64,000 nt of DNA. Source: Bog-473 sp963821755 (GTDB lineage Bacteria; Actinomycetota; Acidimicrobiia; Acidimicrobiales; RAAP-2). Position numbers and translations under genes: made by a program. Below the pieces are notes generated by a model. The model saw only the letters and a list, made by a program, of their open reading frames with translations, did not search any database and was not told where the DNA came from. Location of the stretch: positions 992,001-1,056,000 of the forward strand of contig CAWGEX010000003.1 in assembly GCA_963821755.1 (NCBI GenBank). The letters run 5' to 3'. Position 1 is the stretch's first letter. The number at the start of each line of letters is the position of its first letter. Shown here piece after piece: positions 1 through 8,875 of the stretch.

Positions 1-146
1 CATCGATTGAGCGCAAAATCACCGTCCCCCAAAGCCTTTCCGCCGAACAGCGCGACCGGCTGGCCGAAGTAGCCGGGCGAACCCCGGTGACCTTGGCCAT
101 CCGCACGCCCATCACCACCGAAGTCCTGCCCGCGGCGTCGCCCTGA
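1..146 (+). CDS. OsmC-family protein, C-terminal fragment (cut by window edge)
   Basis: The frame is open from the window edge to a TGA at 144-146 and encodes about 47 residues. The end has the signature of OsmC/Ohr-type peroxiredoxin-like proteins: an I-E-R-x-I-x-x-P stretch, then L-S-A-E-Q-R-x-R-L-x-E-V-A and an R-T-P-V-T-L-A-I motif closing on an I-T-T-E-V strand. Family members reduce organic hydroperoxides or act as a domain fused to hydrolases. The catalytic cysteines would lie upstream, outside the window, so activity cannot be judged and a hydrolase-OsmC fusion cannot be excluded. Confidence 0.72.
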   Translation, partial: SIERKITVPQSLSAEQRDRLAEVAGRTPVTLAIRTPITTEVLPAASP

Positions 147-186
147 GCCGCGCCGGGATGGCCGTCCGCCGTCGTCCTCGGGAAGC

Positions 187-530
187 TCAGCCCGGCACTG
201 GTGGAGGCGGATCGTTCGGAGCCATGTACTTGCCGAGCGATCGGAACAGCGGGTCGCTCTCGTTCGCATAGTTCATTGTGAGTCGAGCGCGCCGGGCGAG
301 AGGGTCACGGCGATTGCGATGGAGATCTTCTGGGAGGGCAGGTATGCCTCCGTTGCGCCTTCACCGCTCAAGAGAGGGTCCCGCAACAGCCAGGATCCTG
401 ATCGCACGACGCCAAGGTCGAAATTGTAGGCATTGACCTGCGTGAAACACGAAGGTTCGCAGCCAGCGTCCTTGTGTCCTAAGCCGAGCGGGCTCAGAGC
501 GGTCATGGCTCGATAGCTCGACCGCGACAC
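187..530 (-). pseudogene. Serine hydrolase (beta-lactamase-like) C-terminal remnant, frameshifted
   Basis: Read on the minus strand, the segment encodes the last ~110 residues of a mycobacterial-type class-C beta-lactamase-like serine hydrolase: S-Y-R-A-M-T, then Y-x-F-D-L-G-V-V-R-S-G-S-W-L, then E-A-Y-L-P-S-x-K-I-x-I-A-V-A. The frame stops near 275, and the expected ending (N-Y-A-N-E-S-D-P-L-F-R-S-L-G) continues in another frame to a TGA at 187-189. One base is missing at the junction. The catalytic N-terminal two thirds, including SxxK, are absent because another gene begins at 553. It is a remnant, not a functional enzyme. Family assignment is from remembered motifs. Confidence 0.6.
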
Positions 531-552
531 CAGGGGGCACGCCGCCGATGGT

Positions 553-936
553 TCAGCGGTCACCGCCTAACGCTGCCGTAAGCCCCTCCAAGTCGGCAAC
601 GGTCACCGTGAGCGCTGAGTGGCCGCTTCGTCGAAGTGGCGACGGCACCTTTTCGGCGAAGTGAACGCAGACGCCTCCGTCGTGGTTCGTTCCAAAGCTC
701 AACCCGTCGTCGACCCGTGACCCCCGCACACCGAACGCTGTCCACCAGCGGTAGTTTCGCGTGATGTGCGCGCCGGTGATGTTTGTGAGTGGCGTTTCAA
801 TTTTGAAAAAGCCGAACGTTGCCACAAAGGAGCCGTCATCAGTGAGCGTGACGCCGTCCTTTGCCCGTCTCAGCCCGAAGGGCACAAGAACTGCCAGGTA
901 CCGCTTGTCGATCGCGTAAGCAAAATGTTGAGGCAT
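553..936 (-). CDS. Conserved actinobacterial hypothetical protein
   Basis: A 127-residue soluble protein of unknown function. It resembles a family seen widely in Mycobacterium and relatives: an N-terminal ridge with V-T-L-T-D-D-G, A-T-F-G-F, E-T-P-L-x-N-I, a central W-W-T-A-F-G-V-R, a D-D-G-L-S-F-G-T-N box followed by G-V-C-V, and a C-terminal A-L-T-V-T-V-A-D-x-E-G-L-x-A-A-L helix. No catalytic motif, signal or membrane segment is visible. I take the ATG at 936 rather than the TTG one codon upstream; a GGATG precedes it. It lies between two broken genes but is itself intact. Confidence 0.72.
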   Translation of the reverse strand: MPQHFAYAIDKRYLAVLVPFGLRRAKDGVTLTDDGSFVATFGFFKIETPLTNITGAHITRNYRWWTAFGVRGSRVDDGLSFGTNHDGGVCVHFAEKVPSPLRRSGHSALTVTVADLEGLTAALGGDR

Positions 937-992
937 CAATCATCCAATCCGAATGTTCGTCTTTCACGTTCGCCGGGTCCGGCGTGGCATAT

Positions 993-1470
993 TCACGGGT
1001 GGCCTGGGTTGAAGTCCGAGGCATCCGACACCATGAAGCGGCCCTGGCGAGGCCCGGGTCCACCATCTCGTACCGCGATCAAAAATGCCTCGTGATCGCC
1101 GGCACTCATTCGGTTGATGATCGGGCCTTCGACCCATGCTGCGCAGTCGCGAATCAACGGCGCCCCCAAAATCCCCTCCTTCCAATCCAGCTGTCGAAAT
1201 TTGTCGATGTCGTCGCCACTCCACTCGCCAAATAGCGATGCCATGTCACGCTGATCGGAACCGAGCAGATGCACGGCTAATGCGTTACTCCTTTGCAGCG
1301 ACCCGGAACGTGCAATTCACCTTCGAGACGCACACGAGGAAACGGACCGGCCTGAGGCTCGATTGTGTGACGAATCCGGCGAGGCATCCGCTCACCTCGT
1401 CACCGACCCGCGCCGTCACGACGTAGAGTGGAAAGTCAGCCTCCTCGGTCATGGGGTCGGACACGCTCAT
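993..1470 (-). pseudogene. Flavin reductase-like FMN-binding protein, single frameshift
   Basis: Two overlapping minus-strand frames join into a normal-length (~158 aa) flavin reductase-like protein. The first half (to ~1285) has D-F-P-L-Y-V-V-T-A, the G-C-L-A-G-F-x-T-Q-S-S FMN-binding signature and F-L-V-C-V-S-K-x-N. The second half begins L-A-V-H-L-L-G-S-D-Q-R-D and ends in the C-terminal W-V-E-G-x-I and G-D-H box. They are separated only by one extra G in an AAAGGAG stretch near 1290, which creates a TAA. Such proteins reduce FMN/FAD with NAD(P)H, often for a monooxygenase. Everything else is intact, so this is either a very recent pseudogene or a one-base sequencing error. Confidence 0.7.
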
Positions 1471-1498
1471 GACGGACCAATGCCTCGACTCGACATCG

Positions 1499-2320
1499 TC
1501 AACAGGGTTTGGGGGTCGTCAGAAGGCCAAGTTGTGCAGTGAGGTCGTGCGCGATCTGTTGGCCATAAATACGAGCGCCGTCGTTACTCAGATGTACCGC
1601 GTCGACCACGCTGCGGACGATCCGGACGTGCCCGCAGGTCCGTTTGGTCATGACGTCGCTCCCGTTTGGGCCCGCCAGGATGGTGCCGGAGTCAAGAATA
1701 CGATCGCCACGAATTAAGCGGTACCCATCGAAGAGCCGTTGGGCATGGCCCAGGGGTGGGAGGGAGATCGGGGGTGGACTCACCCAAAACATCTGGGCAC
1801 CGGCCGCCCTGACTTCCGCTGACAACTGCCCGGCTCGTTGCTGCCAGGCATCAAAGAATGCCGGGCTGTCGACGGCTACGGGCTGGCCAGCGGCGGTCTG
1901 GATCGGCGGTCCCGGATAGTTGCCGACGAAGATGGCGACCACAACGTCGGGATGCTCCAATCGCAGGATCTGTTGTGTCTGGCTGAGCCAGTTCACGGAC
2001 CCAGTGAGCAGACCGCTGCCCGGAACGGCGTATCGACCAGTCTGAATGCCGATATTCGCCAGACTGTCGGCCACCGAGCAAGACGCCTGGTCCATGATCG
2101 AGTCGCCGATGAGCGCCACGCGGTGTACCCCAAGTGCCGTGAGTGGAGGTCGACCTTTGCCAGGGATAAGCGCCGGACATGTCATTCCAGGATTCTCCGG
2201 CGAAGCGTGACGAAAATTGCGGTCCCAAAGAATAACGGCCGAAGCGGCGACAACAACTACCACGGCAATGGTCACCGCGCCTGAGACGAGAGTGCGCCTG
2301 CCAACTGGACGGCCCGGCAT
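1499..2320 (-). CDS. Membrane-anchored SGNH/GDSL-fold hydrolase
   Basis: About 273 residues from the ATG at 2320; an in-frame TTG at 2353 is a weaker start. A short Arg-rich N-terminus is followed by one hydrophobic helix (about residues 10-31), so the enzyme is predicted to be anchored with its catalytic domain outside the cell. Block I is G-D-S-I-M-D (nucleophile Ser about 74), an F-V-G-N-Y oxyanion block follows, and D-A-V-H-L-S near residue 240 supplies the catalytic Asp-x-x-His. This is the complete SGNH set. Members hydrolyse acyl esters of sugars or lipids; the substrate cannot be named. It resembles the SGNH domain of acyltransferase-linked proteins in Actinobacteria but lacks the acyltransferase part. 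Confidence 0.78.
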   Translation of the reverse strand: MPGRPVGRRTLVSGAVTIAVVVVVAASAVILWDRNFRHASPENPGMTCPALIPGKGRPPLTALGVHRVALIGDSIMDQASCSVADSLANIGIQTGRYAVPGSGLLTGSVNWLSQTQQILRLEHPDVVVAIFVGNYPGPPIQTAAGQPVAVDSPAFFDAWQQRAGQLSAEVRAAGAQMFWVSPPPISLPPLGHAQRLFDGYRLIRGDRILDSGTILAGPNGSDVMTKRTCGHVRIVRSVVDAVHLSNDGARIYGQQIAHDLTAQLGLLTTPKPC

Positions 2321-2541
2321 AGTCGTGTAATTCCCGCTTTTCAGCCTGGCCAAACCGAAATCCGAAAGGCTGGACCGAAACTAGCGAGGTCTAACCTCCG
2401 CTCAGAATGGGTAAGGACCTCTCAGGAACCTTTGAGCGGAAATCATTACGATGGCAGTCGTGTCCAATCCGAAGACGCCGAGCCGGCACCCACTACCGTG
2501 GGTATTTGAATTGCGTGTAGGAGACAATTGAGGAGCACGAG

Positions 2542-2817
2542 ATGGCCAGAGTTTTGATGATCATTCAGCATTCAGTGGGCGATTATGACGCGTGGCGGAT
2601 CGAGTATGACAATGCGCAACCGATACGCGACAGGCATAGCGTCAGTGACGCCATCGTCCTGCGGAACGCCGATGACCCGAACGACATTACGGGACTGCAC
2701 TGGTTCCCTTCGGTCGATGAAGCCCAAGCCTTCGCCGCCGATCCCGAGCTGAAAGACACCATGGCTAAGGCGGGCGTGATTGGCCCACCTCGCATCGAGA
2801 TCAGCGTCGAGGCCTAG
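2542..2817 (+). CDS. Small conserved protein, dimeric alpha-beta barrel-like
   Basis: A 91-residue protein starting M-A-R-V-L-M-I-I-Q-H, with D-Y-D-A-W-R in the first helix, a central I-T-G-L-H-W-F strand, a helix with V-D-E-A-Q-A-F-A-x-D-P-E-L-K, and a C-terminal P-P-R-I-E-I strand. This order (beta-alpha-beta-beta-alpha-beta, paired helix motif A-F-x-x-x-P-E-L) is typical of the ferredoxin-like dimeric barrel family that includes antibiotic-biosynthesis monooxygenases and muconolactone isomerase-like proteins. No catalytic residue can be named. A GAGGAGC ribosome-binding site precedes the ATG. It is monocistronic and divergent from the upstream hydrolase. Confidence 0.75.
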   Translation: MARVLMIIQHSVGDYDAWRIEYDNAQPIRDRHSVSDAIVLRNADDPNDITGLHWFPSVDEAQAFAADPELKDTMAKAGVIGPPRIEISVEA

Positions 2818-3133
2818 AACGAGTTCGGTCACCAGCCCTCGGCGGTAGCGGCGAGGCCGGCGCGTTGAGCAGCGGGAATGTCTCGATCATGGATTGCCCG
2901 GTCAGCGGGGGGCACTCTCGCCAGGATTGCAGCAGACTGGAATGAAATGCTCGGTTCCCGTTCGTCCGGAATAATTGATTCCGCCAGCACTCTGCTGCCA
3001 CAGCCTCCTGTAGAGACCGCACGATGGCCGTCATCTTGGTGAAGCGGGGCCGATGGTTCGGACCATGGCTCGGTCGGACCGCCGACCGCGCCAGACTAGA
3101 TCGAGGTCAAATGGCATAGGAGGCACAAAAAAA
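2818..3133. other. Intergenic stretch, no supported gene
   Basis: About 316 bases between the small barrel protein and the transporter. A 77-codon minus-strand frame exists, but its composition is not protein-like and no family motif is visible. The only identifiable element is the AGGAGG ribosome-binding site at 3118-3123 belonging to the next gene. Confidence 0.5.
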
Positions 3134-4096
3134 GTGGTCTATCTCCTCGCTGCCGCGTGCGCGCTGTCCAATGCGCTGGCCAGCGTCCTTCAGCGTATGG
3201 GAGTCGAAGACGCCCCTGACACGGACACGCTCAAGCTCAGCTTGCTCACGCACGCGCTCAAGCGTGGCGTGTGGCTGCTCGGGTTTGTCTTCATTGTGAC
3301 CACCTTTCTTCTGCAGATTGTCGCGCTACACCTGGGCCGCCTGAGCCAGGTGCAGCCCATCTTGACCGCGGAACTGCTGTTCTTGGTCATCCTGCTGGCC
3401 ACCTGGTTCCGGTTCCACGTCGGTTGGCGTGAGTGGTTCGGCTGTGTGGCAGCGGCAGGTGGCTTGGCCGGTTTCTTGGTCTTCGCTCAACCTGGCGGGG
3501 GCAACGATGTGCCCACCAACTTCGAGTGGATCGTGGCCGGCTCGGTGTGCGGAGGCGTGGCCCTCTTGGCCACCTTGTCCGCGTTGCGAGGACCTCGCTG
3601 GTGGCGGGCGGCCGCATTTGGGGTGGCCGGGGCGGTGGGGTTCGCCTTTACGGCGTCGCTCATCAAGACGATGAGCAACTACATCGCCACCGATTGGGTT
3701 CACATGTTCTCGCATTGGCAGACCTACGGCGTCGTAGTGTGCGGAGTGCTGGCGCTGTTCTTGACGCAAAACGCCTTCCATGCTGGTCCCATTGCGGCCT
3801 CGCAGACCGCACTGGTGCTGGTGGATCCATTGGCCAGCATCGCTATTGGCATTGGTCTCTACGGGGACAGACTCCGCACGACTGGCGCGTACGGCCCTCT
3901 TGAAGCAATCTCGCTGCTGATCATGTTCGTCGGGGTCGCCTCGATCGCCTATTCGCCTCTGGTTTCTGGTGTGAAGGGGGACGATGAACGGTACGCGGAA
4001 ATGCTGTCCCTCCGCTCGCATTCGAAGCGTCTCGTTGACGCGGTTCAGCAAGCCCTCCCGCCCGAGGAGGGTCATGATTGGCCAATGCTCGGGTAA
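3134..4096 (+). CDS. DMT-superfamily (EamA/NIPA-like) membrane transporter
   Basis: About 320 residues with nine to ten hydrophobic helices in the paired arrangement of the drug/metabolite transporter superfamily. The first helix runs straight from the start (V-V-Y-L-L-A-A-A-C-A-L-S-N-A) and is followed by S-V-L-Q-R-M-G; later helices contain Q-P-I-L-T-A-E-L-L-F and A-L-V-L-V-D-P-L-A-S, the typical internal helix-pair motifs. I choose the GTG at 3134 because a perfect AGGAGG sits ten bases upstream and it opens directly on the first helix; an ATG-led frame from 3053 would add an implausible Arg-rich leader. The N-terminal G-V-E-D-A-P segment resembles actinobacterial DMT proteins near NIPA Mg2+ transporters. 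The substrate is unknown. Confidence 0.8.
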   Translation: MVYLLAAACALSNALASVLQRMGVEDAPDTDTLKLSLLTHALKRGVWLLGFVFIVTTFLLQIVALHLGRLSQVQPILTAELLFLVILLATWFRFHVGWREWFGCVAAAGGLAGFLVFAQPGGGNDVPTNFEWIVAGSVCGGVALLATLSALRGPRWWRAAAFGVAGAVGFAFTASLIKTMSNYIATDWVHMFSHWQTYGVVVCGVLALFLTQNAFHAGPIAASQTALVLVDPLASIAIGIGLYGDRLRTTGAYGPLEAISLLIMFVGVASIAYSPLVSGVKGDDERYAEMLSLRSHSKRLVDAVQQALPPEEGHDWPMLG

Positions 4097-4180
4097 ATGT
4101 AGAACCTCATCGAGATCGGGAGATGCCGCGAACCTGTCCGAGCAATAGTGTGAGGTCACCATCTAGGGAAGGTTGCCGAT

Positions 4181-4492
4181 ATGTGGGCACAAATGATCAC
4201 GTCGCGCTTGAAGCCAGGCCGGGACGACGATCTGGCCACGCTGACCGCCCAGTTAAAGGCAGCCGAACAGCCGGGTTCAGGTCTCGTGCACGCGACGGCA
4301 ACCCGGGACTCGAAGGATCCGAGCCGAGTGATCATGTTCGTCGTCTTCGAGAGCGAAGAGAAAGCTCGCGAGCGCGAGAACGATTCCCGTCGCCAGGAAG
4401 GGCTTACGGCGGCCAGAGCGACGATGATGGAGATCTTCGAAGGTGGTCCGGAATTCATGGACCTGACAGTCGTTGATGACTGGTCGCATTAG
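4181..4492 (+). CDS. Antibiotic biosynthesis monooxygenase-like (ABM) domain protein
   Basis: A 103-residue single-domain protein. It opens M-W-A-Q-M-I-T-S-R-L-K-P-G-R-D-D-D-L, the first strand and helix of ABM domains. A central S-G-L-V-H-A-T-A-T-R-D strand follows, then the V-I-M-F-V-V-F-E-S-E-E-K-A-R-E-R-E strand-helix pair, and F-M-D-L-T-V-V-D near the end. Related proteins are cofactor-free monooxygenases, haem-degrading enzymes or structural barrel proteins; none of the haem ligands of IsdG is evident. It follows the transporter by 84 bases and could be co-transcribed with it. Function unknown. Confidence 0.75.
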   Translation: MWAQMITSRLKPGRDDDLATLTAQLKAAEQPGSGLVHATATRDSKDPSRVIMFVVFESEEKARERENDSRRQEGLTAARATMMEIFEGGPEFMDLTVVDDWSH

Positions 4493-4733
4493 GCACTGCC
4501 GAGGGCGTCAACTGCTTGCACCAAAGCTCCAAACCTCCTAGCTAAGTCCGCCCAGACTTACTGGCCGTGCTACCGACTTGGGCGCCACGGGGACCGGCAC
4601 AATACAAACGACCAGTTCGCTTGAGCAAGGCCGACGTCGCATGTGATGACCGCGCCGACGGTGAACGCTCGGGCCCTCCCTCAACTCCATCATCTTGACT
4701 CCTCGGAGCCGTACCACTGCGGTCACGTCTCGC

Positions 4734-5687
4734 TCAGCCGTCGGGATTCAGGGCGGCCACGATCAACTTGCCGCTGAACCTGTAGCCACGGGTATTGGCG
4801 TGGATGTTTTGGAGGGAGCAGAAATACGTGAGTTGGCAGATCTCATGAACGGCGACTGGAATGACACCGAACTTCTTAGTTTTGTGAGTCAAGGTCAATG
4901 GCGTGTCGGCTCCGGAAGACGCACGACGGAATGGAGCGTCAGTCACGTTTACAAAGATGCCGTTCGGCACACCGGATGTGTAGGCGTTTTTGAGGGTGGG
5001 ATTGATCAGCAAGTCGAAAGCTTGTACCGACTGAGCGGCCAATGCTTGAGCGGCGGCACCCCCGGGTTGACGTAGGCGCCAGAATTACGTCCGGATAGGT
5101 CAGACCGACGATCCTAACGGTGTCTCCAGCCGAACTCAGGGCCGTGTTGAGGGACGAGACCAGACTTGTGACGTTGGTCGTAATCTTGTTGTCAGCAGTC
5201 GTGAGGCAGGCTGCAGCGGCTGTGGCGTTGGATTGGGTGCAGCCCGTCACGTCGTTGCCACCGATAGAGATGGTGATGAGGCCTACCTGACCGGGGTGGG
5301 CGGCAATGAAATCCAACGCTGCCTGCTCTTGCGTGGTGATGGGATACAGCACGGCGTCAATAGCCGCCGGATCTTTGCACCCGATACCGCCAATGATCGA
5401 AGAGGTGGTGGCGCCGCCGCATCCGAAGTTCTCGAGCGTCATCTGCTCATGATTGGCTACGTAGGCGGTGTATCCCGGTGTTCCTCCAGTGGGATCAGCT
5501 GAGCTGATGGCCGTCGGTTGGAAGCCAACCGAATACGAGTAGCCTACGCACAGGTACAAGGTTGAGGCCTTCTCGTGTGGGAACTCGCTGCTTGGCTGAC
5601 GCCTGGCACCGCGGCCAACCCGACGGCGATGGCACTCAACGCCACCAGTCCAAGAAGCGCCCTGACCATCCTTGACCTTTTGGGCAT
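4734..5687 (-). pseudogene. Secreted SGNH/GDSL hydrolase with several frameshifts
   Basis: The minus strand encodes a signal peptide (M-P-K-R-S-R-M, then a hydrophobic core ending V-S-Q-A-A) from 5687. It is followed in another frame by a GDSL domain with G-Y-S-Y-S-V-G-F, F-G-C-G-G-A-T-T, and I-S-I-G-G-N-D-V-T (block III), then in a third by A-L-A-A-Q-S-V-Q-A-F-D-L-L-I-N and the C-terminal domain to 4734. At least three frameshifts are needed. Two, near 5075 and 5060, are restored by adding one G to a G run. Block I reads Gly-Tyr-Ser instead of Gly-Asp-Ser. Total length (~318 codons) is normal for a secreted esterase or lipase of this family. Confidence 0.68.
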
Positions 5688-5896
5688 GACTACCCCCTAG
5701 GTTCGACGATCACCCTAATGGTTCACAACGTTGCTATCGAACGTCAAAGTGTCCGTTCGAACCCTCTGTTCCGCCTGACACTTCCGCGGCCTGTTTCGAC
5801 CGATGCGGCCCATCCAAACTGGTCAATACCGCCCCAAGGATCACCGCTACGATCAACTCACCTGGTCGACATCGGCGGAAGAAGGAGCAACCTCAA

Positions 5897-7249
5897 ATGC
5901 AACTCAGTCGGCGAGAATTGCTCGGTGGTGGGTTCCTCGGAGCGACAGCGCTGGCGGGTGGCGTGGTAAGCCGACCCGCAGGAGCCGAGGTCAACCGATC
6001 GACGGTCCCTGACCGCAAGCTACGCCGCGTCGGATCGAGGCCGCGCCCCGACCGCCCCGCTGGCACAGATCAGGTGCCGCAGATCAAGCACATCGTGGTC
6101 GTCATGATGGAGAACCACTCGTTCGACAACATATTGGGAATGAGCGGTCGTGGCGATGGATTCACCTTGGGATCTGACGGGTCACCTACCGCCACCAATC
6201 CCGACGGCCATGGCAATCTGATTCACTCGTTCCATATGCCAACAGAGTGCCAGAACAACGGTATCGGCAACGACTGGCGCGTCGCCCACGAAGCGTACAA
6301 CGGAGGCACAAACCAGGGCTTCGTGATGAGCACCAGCGCCGAGGCCATGGGGTACTTCACCAACAGGGATCTACCGTTCACGTGTGGCATGGCCAAGACA
6401 TTCCCCATCGCCGATCGGTACTTCTCTTCGGCCTTGGCCCAGACCGACCCCAATCGAAGATATTTGATCGCCGGAACGTCGCTGGGGCTGATCAACGACA
6501 CCTTCCCCTCGGCGCTTCCGCCGAATGGAGTGATTTTCAACCAGCTGAACGACCACGGAATCAGCTGGAAGGACTACTACTCCAACCTCCCGACCCTGGG
6601 CGTGTTCCTGCCCCTTCTGCAGGATCCGGCAATTGCCAACGGCTTGGCGTCGATCAACCAATTCCACCTCGACGCCGCCGCCGGCAACCTGCCCTCTTTC
6701 TGCCTAGTGGAACCCAACTACACCACGCAGTCCGAGGAGAATCCCCAAGACGTCCAGTTCGGAGACCAGTTCATGGGTGAGGTGGTGCACGCAGTGATGT
6801 CCGGTCCCGACTGGCCCACCACCATGCTGATCTGGACGTACGACGAGCACGGCGGCTACTACGACCACGTACCCCCTCCGCCTGCCGTCGCCCCCGACGA
6901 CGTTGCACCTGTCCTCGCGGCGAGTGATCCTCCGGGTGGCTTCGACCGGTACGGGTTTCGGGTGCCTGCCGGGGTTGTGAGTCCGTATGCAAAGAGGCAC
7001 TTCGTCTCCCATACGATCTACGACCACACCTCGATCCTCAAGACAGTAGAGACCAAGTGGAACCTTCCGGCGCTCACACATCGGGATGCCAACGCTCACA
7101 GTCTCTTCGATATGGTGGATTTCACAAGCAAGCCGGCGTTCCTAAGGCCACCGAGGCTTCCCGCTGCCGCTGATCCCGTGAAGGAGCAGGGGTGCCTGAC
7201 CTCCGGGCCCGGCGTTATCCCGCCGCCCAGTGCAGTGACTCCGCTCTGA
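5897..7249 (+). CDS. Tat-exported phospholipase C / acid phosphatase-family phosphoesterase
   Basis: 450 residues. The N-terminus M-Q-L-S-R-R-E-L-L-G-G-G is a twin-arginine signal followed by a hydrophobic stretch and A-G-A near residue 30. The mature domain opens with I-K-H-I-V-V-V-M-M-E-N-H-S-F-D (about 63-77), the metal-binding block of bacterial phospholipase C / AcpA-type enzymes. It also has D-P-N-R-R-Y, Y-D-E-H-G-G-Y-Y-D-H-V-P-P-P and the late Y-D-H-T-S-I-L-K-T-V-E block. These enzymes cleave phospholipids or other phosphoesters outside the cell. Tat dependence fits the tatA/B/C genes at 49.9-51.6 kb. Substrate preference (phosphatidylcholine versus general phosphatase) cannot be decided. 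Confidence 0.88.
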   Translation: MQLSRRELLGGGFLGATALAGGVVSRPAGAEVNRSTVPDRKLRRVGSRPRPDRPAGTDQVPQIKHIVVVMMENHSFDNILGMSGRGDGFTLGSDGSPTATNPDGHGNLIHSFHMPTECQNNGIGNDWRVAHEAYNGGTNQGFVMSTSAEAMGYFTNRDLPFTCGMAKTFPIADRYFSSALAQTDPNRRYLIAGTSLGLINDTFPSALPPNGVIFNQLNDHGISWKDYYSNLPTLGVFLPLLQDPAIANGLASINQFHLDAAAGNLPSFCLVEPNYTTQSEENPQDVQFGDQFMGEVVHAVMSGPDWPTTMLIWTYDEHGGYYDHVPPPPAVAPDDVAPVLAASDPPGGFDRYGFRVPAGVVSPYAKRHFVSHTIYDHTSILKTVETKWNLPALTHRDANAHSLFDMVDFTSKPAFLRPPRLPAAADPVKEQGCLTSGPGVIPPPSAVTPL

Positions 7250-7572
7250 GTCGGGTGCATTCATTCCACCTTCGTCCAACAGAACCGACGCCTGTCGGTG
7301 CCTGCCAATCTCATCGTCCCCGGTCGCACACTCAACCTATACTCGTGAATGACGCCTGGATCACGCCCGGCCGAGACTTGCCATTTTCTGACATTCGGAG
7401 GCTCTCCAGCGTTCGCAGACACTCATCGGCCGCCCAAACTGTTCGACGGTCATGAGGCGCGATTGCGACAGCTGAACGAGACGTTGGGAACGACTTCCTG
7501 CCGGCACCCTGACGCGGACGGTCATGGAAGGGCGTTCCAGCTACCATCGGGCCGTCCTGATCGGGAGGAACG
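7250..7572. other. Intergenic stretch, no supported gene
   Basis: About 320 bases between two secreted-hydrolase genes on the same strand. Short frames are present on both strands, but none has a recognisable motif or a matching ribosome-binding site. The stretch presumably carries the promoter of the lipase gene; a GGGAGGAACG ribosome-binding site lies immediately upstream of 7573. Confidence 0.45.
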
Positions 7573-8832
7573 ATGCCCTTCACTGTCCCCAACAGAGCCA
7601 GGCTCTGCCTGCCATCGTTGCTCGCGATCGTCGCACTCTCCGTCTCGCTCCAGGCCTTCCCCGTCCAGGTGGCCACGGCCAGCCCCGCGACCAGTCCGCC
7701 CCCCGGGGATCTCCCATCCTTTTACTCGGAGCCTGACCCACTACCCAGTAGTCCCGCGGGAACGCTGGTGAAGGCAGTTCGGATCAATGCCTCGGGAGTC
7801 CATGGCGCCGTTTATCGGATGATGTACCTCTCGGAAAACCTCCAGAACCACGCCGTCGCGGTGACGGGCACGATCTATGCCCCCAAGACTCCGCCCCCGG
7901 CGGGCGGCTACCCGGTCGTCACCTGGGGGCACGGAACCAATGGAATGGCCGAACAATGCACTCCATCGCTGGATCCATCCCAGGCCGTTCCGCTCCTGAA
8001 CGTCCTACTCGACCAGGGATGGGAGGTGGCGGCGAGTGACTACCAGGGCGAAGGCACCCCCGGACCGCTCCCCTACCTCGTGGGAACCGTTGCGGCGCGA
8101 AACACAATCGACATTGTTCGCGCTGCCCGACACCTCCCAGCGGCTCACGCCAGCACAAATTATGTCGTGTGGGGCCATTCCGAGGGCGGTCAAACAGCCA
8201 TGTTCGCGCTGAAGATTGGGCCGACCTACGCTCCGGAACTTCACCTCCAGGGCGTCGTGGCCGGGGCACCGCCGTCACAGTTCTACGCTGTCTACACCTT
8301 TTTGAAAACCAGCCCGTTCCGTTACTACCTGCTGATGGCAGCCGAAGGGTTTCATGTGGCCTACGGCTCGAAGGCTCCACTCAATGAGGTGCTCACCCCC
8401 AGGGGCATCAAGTCCATCTCCCTCCTGAGCAAGGGCTGTGACTCCTACCTGGCCGCCCACGTCGGCAAGTTCTCGATCTCGGCCATCTCCAAGACCGACC
8501 CCTTCAACGTCCCAGCTTGGAGGACGTTGCTCAATGCGAACGACCCTGGAACGTTCGGTGTGGCCAGCCCGGTGCCGCTACTCATGATTCAAGGCGGCTC
8601 CGATGAGCAGATCCCGGTGGTCTCGACCCAGCTATTGGCCCAACACCTTTGCGGGCTCGGCCAGACGCTGCAACGGTGGATCTACCCCGGGCAAAGTCAC
8701 AGTGGCGTCATCGCGGTCTCTGCGCCAGACATGGTCCGCTGGATTGCCGATCGATTTGCCGGGGACCCCGTCCCCGATTCGTACGTCCCGAGCGGTCAGC
8801 CCGGCGTACAGACCACATCGTGTGCAGGTTGA
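7573..8832 (+). CDS. Secretory lipase-family (LIP) alpha/beta hydrolase
   Basis: 419 residues. A signal peptide (hydrophobic core L-P-S-L-L-A-I-V-A-L-S-V-S, cleavage probably after A-T-A near residue 36) leads into an alpha/beta hydrolase of the secretory-lipase family. Visible blocks are W-G-H-G-T-N-G (~118-124, oxyanion region), A-S-D-Y-Q-G-E-G-T-P-G-P (~154-165), the nucleophile elbow G-H-S-E-G-G (Ser ~203), a late I-Q-G-G-S-D-E-Q-I-P acid loop and G-Q-S-H for the catalytic histidine. The whole catalytic machinery is present. It is probably an exported triacylglycerol lipase or esterase. It follows the phospholipase-like gene and runs convergent to the acyl-CoA synthetase. Confidence 0.86.
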   Translation: MPFTVPNRARLCLPSLLAIVALSVSLQAFPVQVATASPATSPPPGDLPSFYSEPDPLPSSPAGTLVKAVRINASGVHGAVYRMMYLSENLQNHAVAVTGTIYAPKTPPPAGGYPVVTWGHGTNGMAEQCTPSLDPSQAVPLLNVLLDQGWEVAASDYQGEGTPGPLPYLVGTVAARNTIDIVRAARHLPAAHASTNYVVWGHSEGGQTAMFALKIGPTYAPELHLQGVVAGAPPSQFYAVYTFLKTSPFRYYLLMAAEGFHVAYGSKAPLNEVLTPRGIKSISLLSKGCDSYLAAHVGKFSISAISKTDPFNVPAWRTLLNANDPGTFGVASPVPLLMIQGGSDEQIPVVSTQLLAQHLCGLGQTLQRWIYPGQSHSGVIAVSAPDMVRWIADRFAGDPVPDSYVPSGQPGVQTTSCAG

Positions 8833-8875
8833 GAGGCACGTCTGTTGTGAGAGGGCCGGCGAAGTCGAACCTGCG

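Noticed and set aside
3326..4162. 278-codon minus-strand frame opposite the DMT transporter
   Set aside because: Polar, His/Arg-rich antisense of hydrophobic helices, typical of a GC-rich shadow frame.
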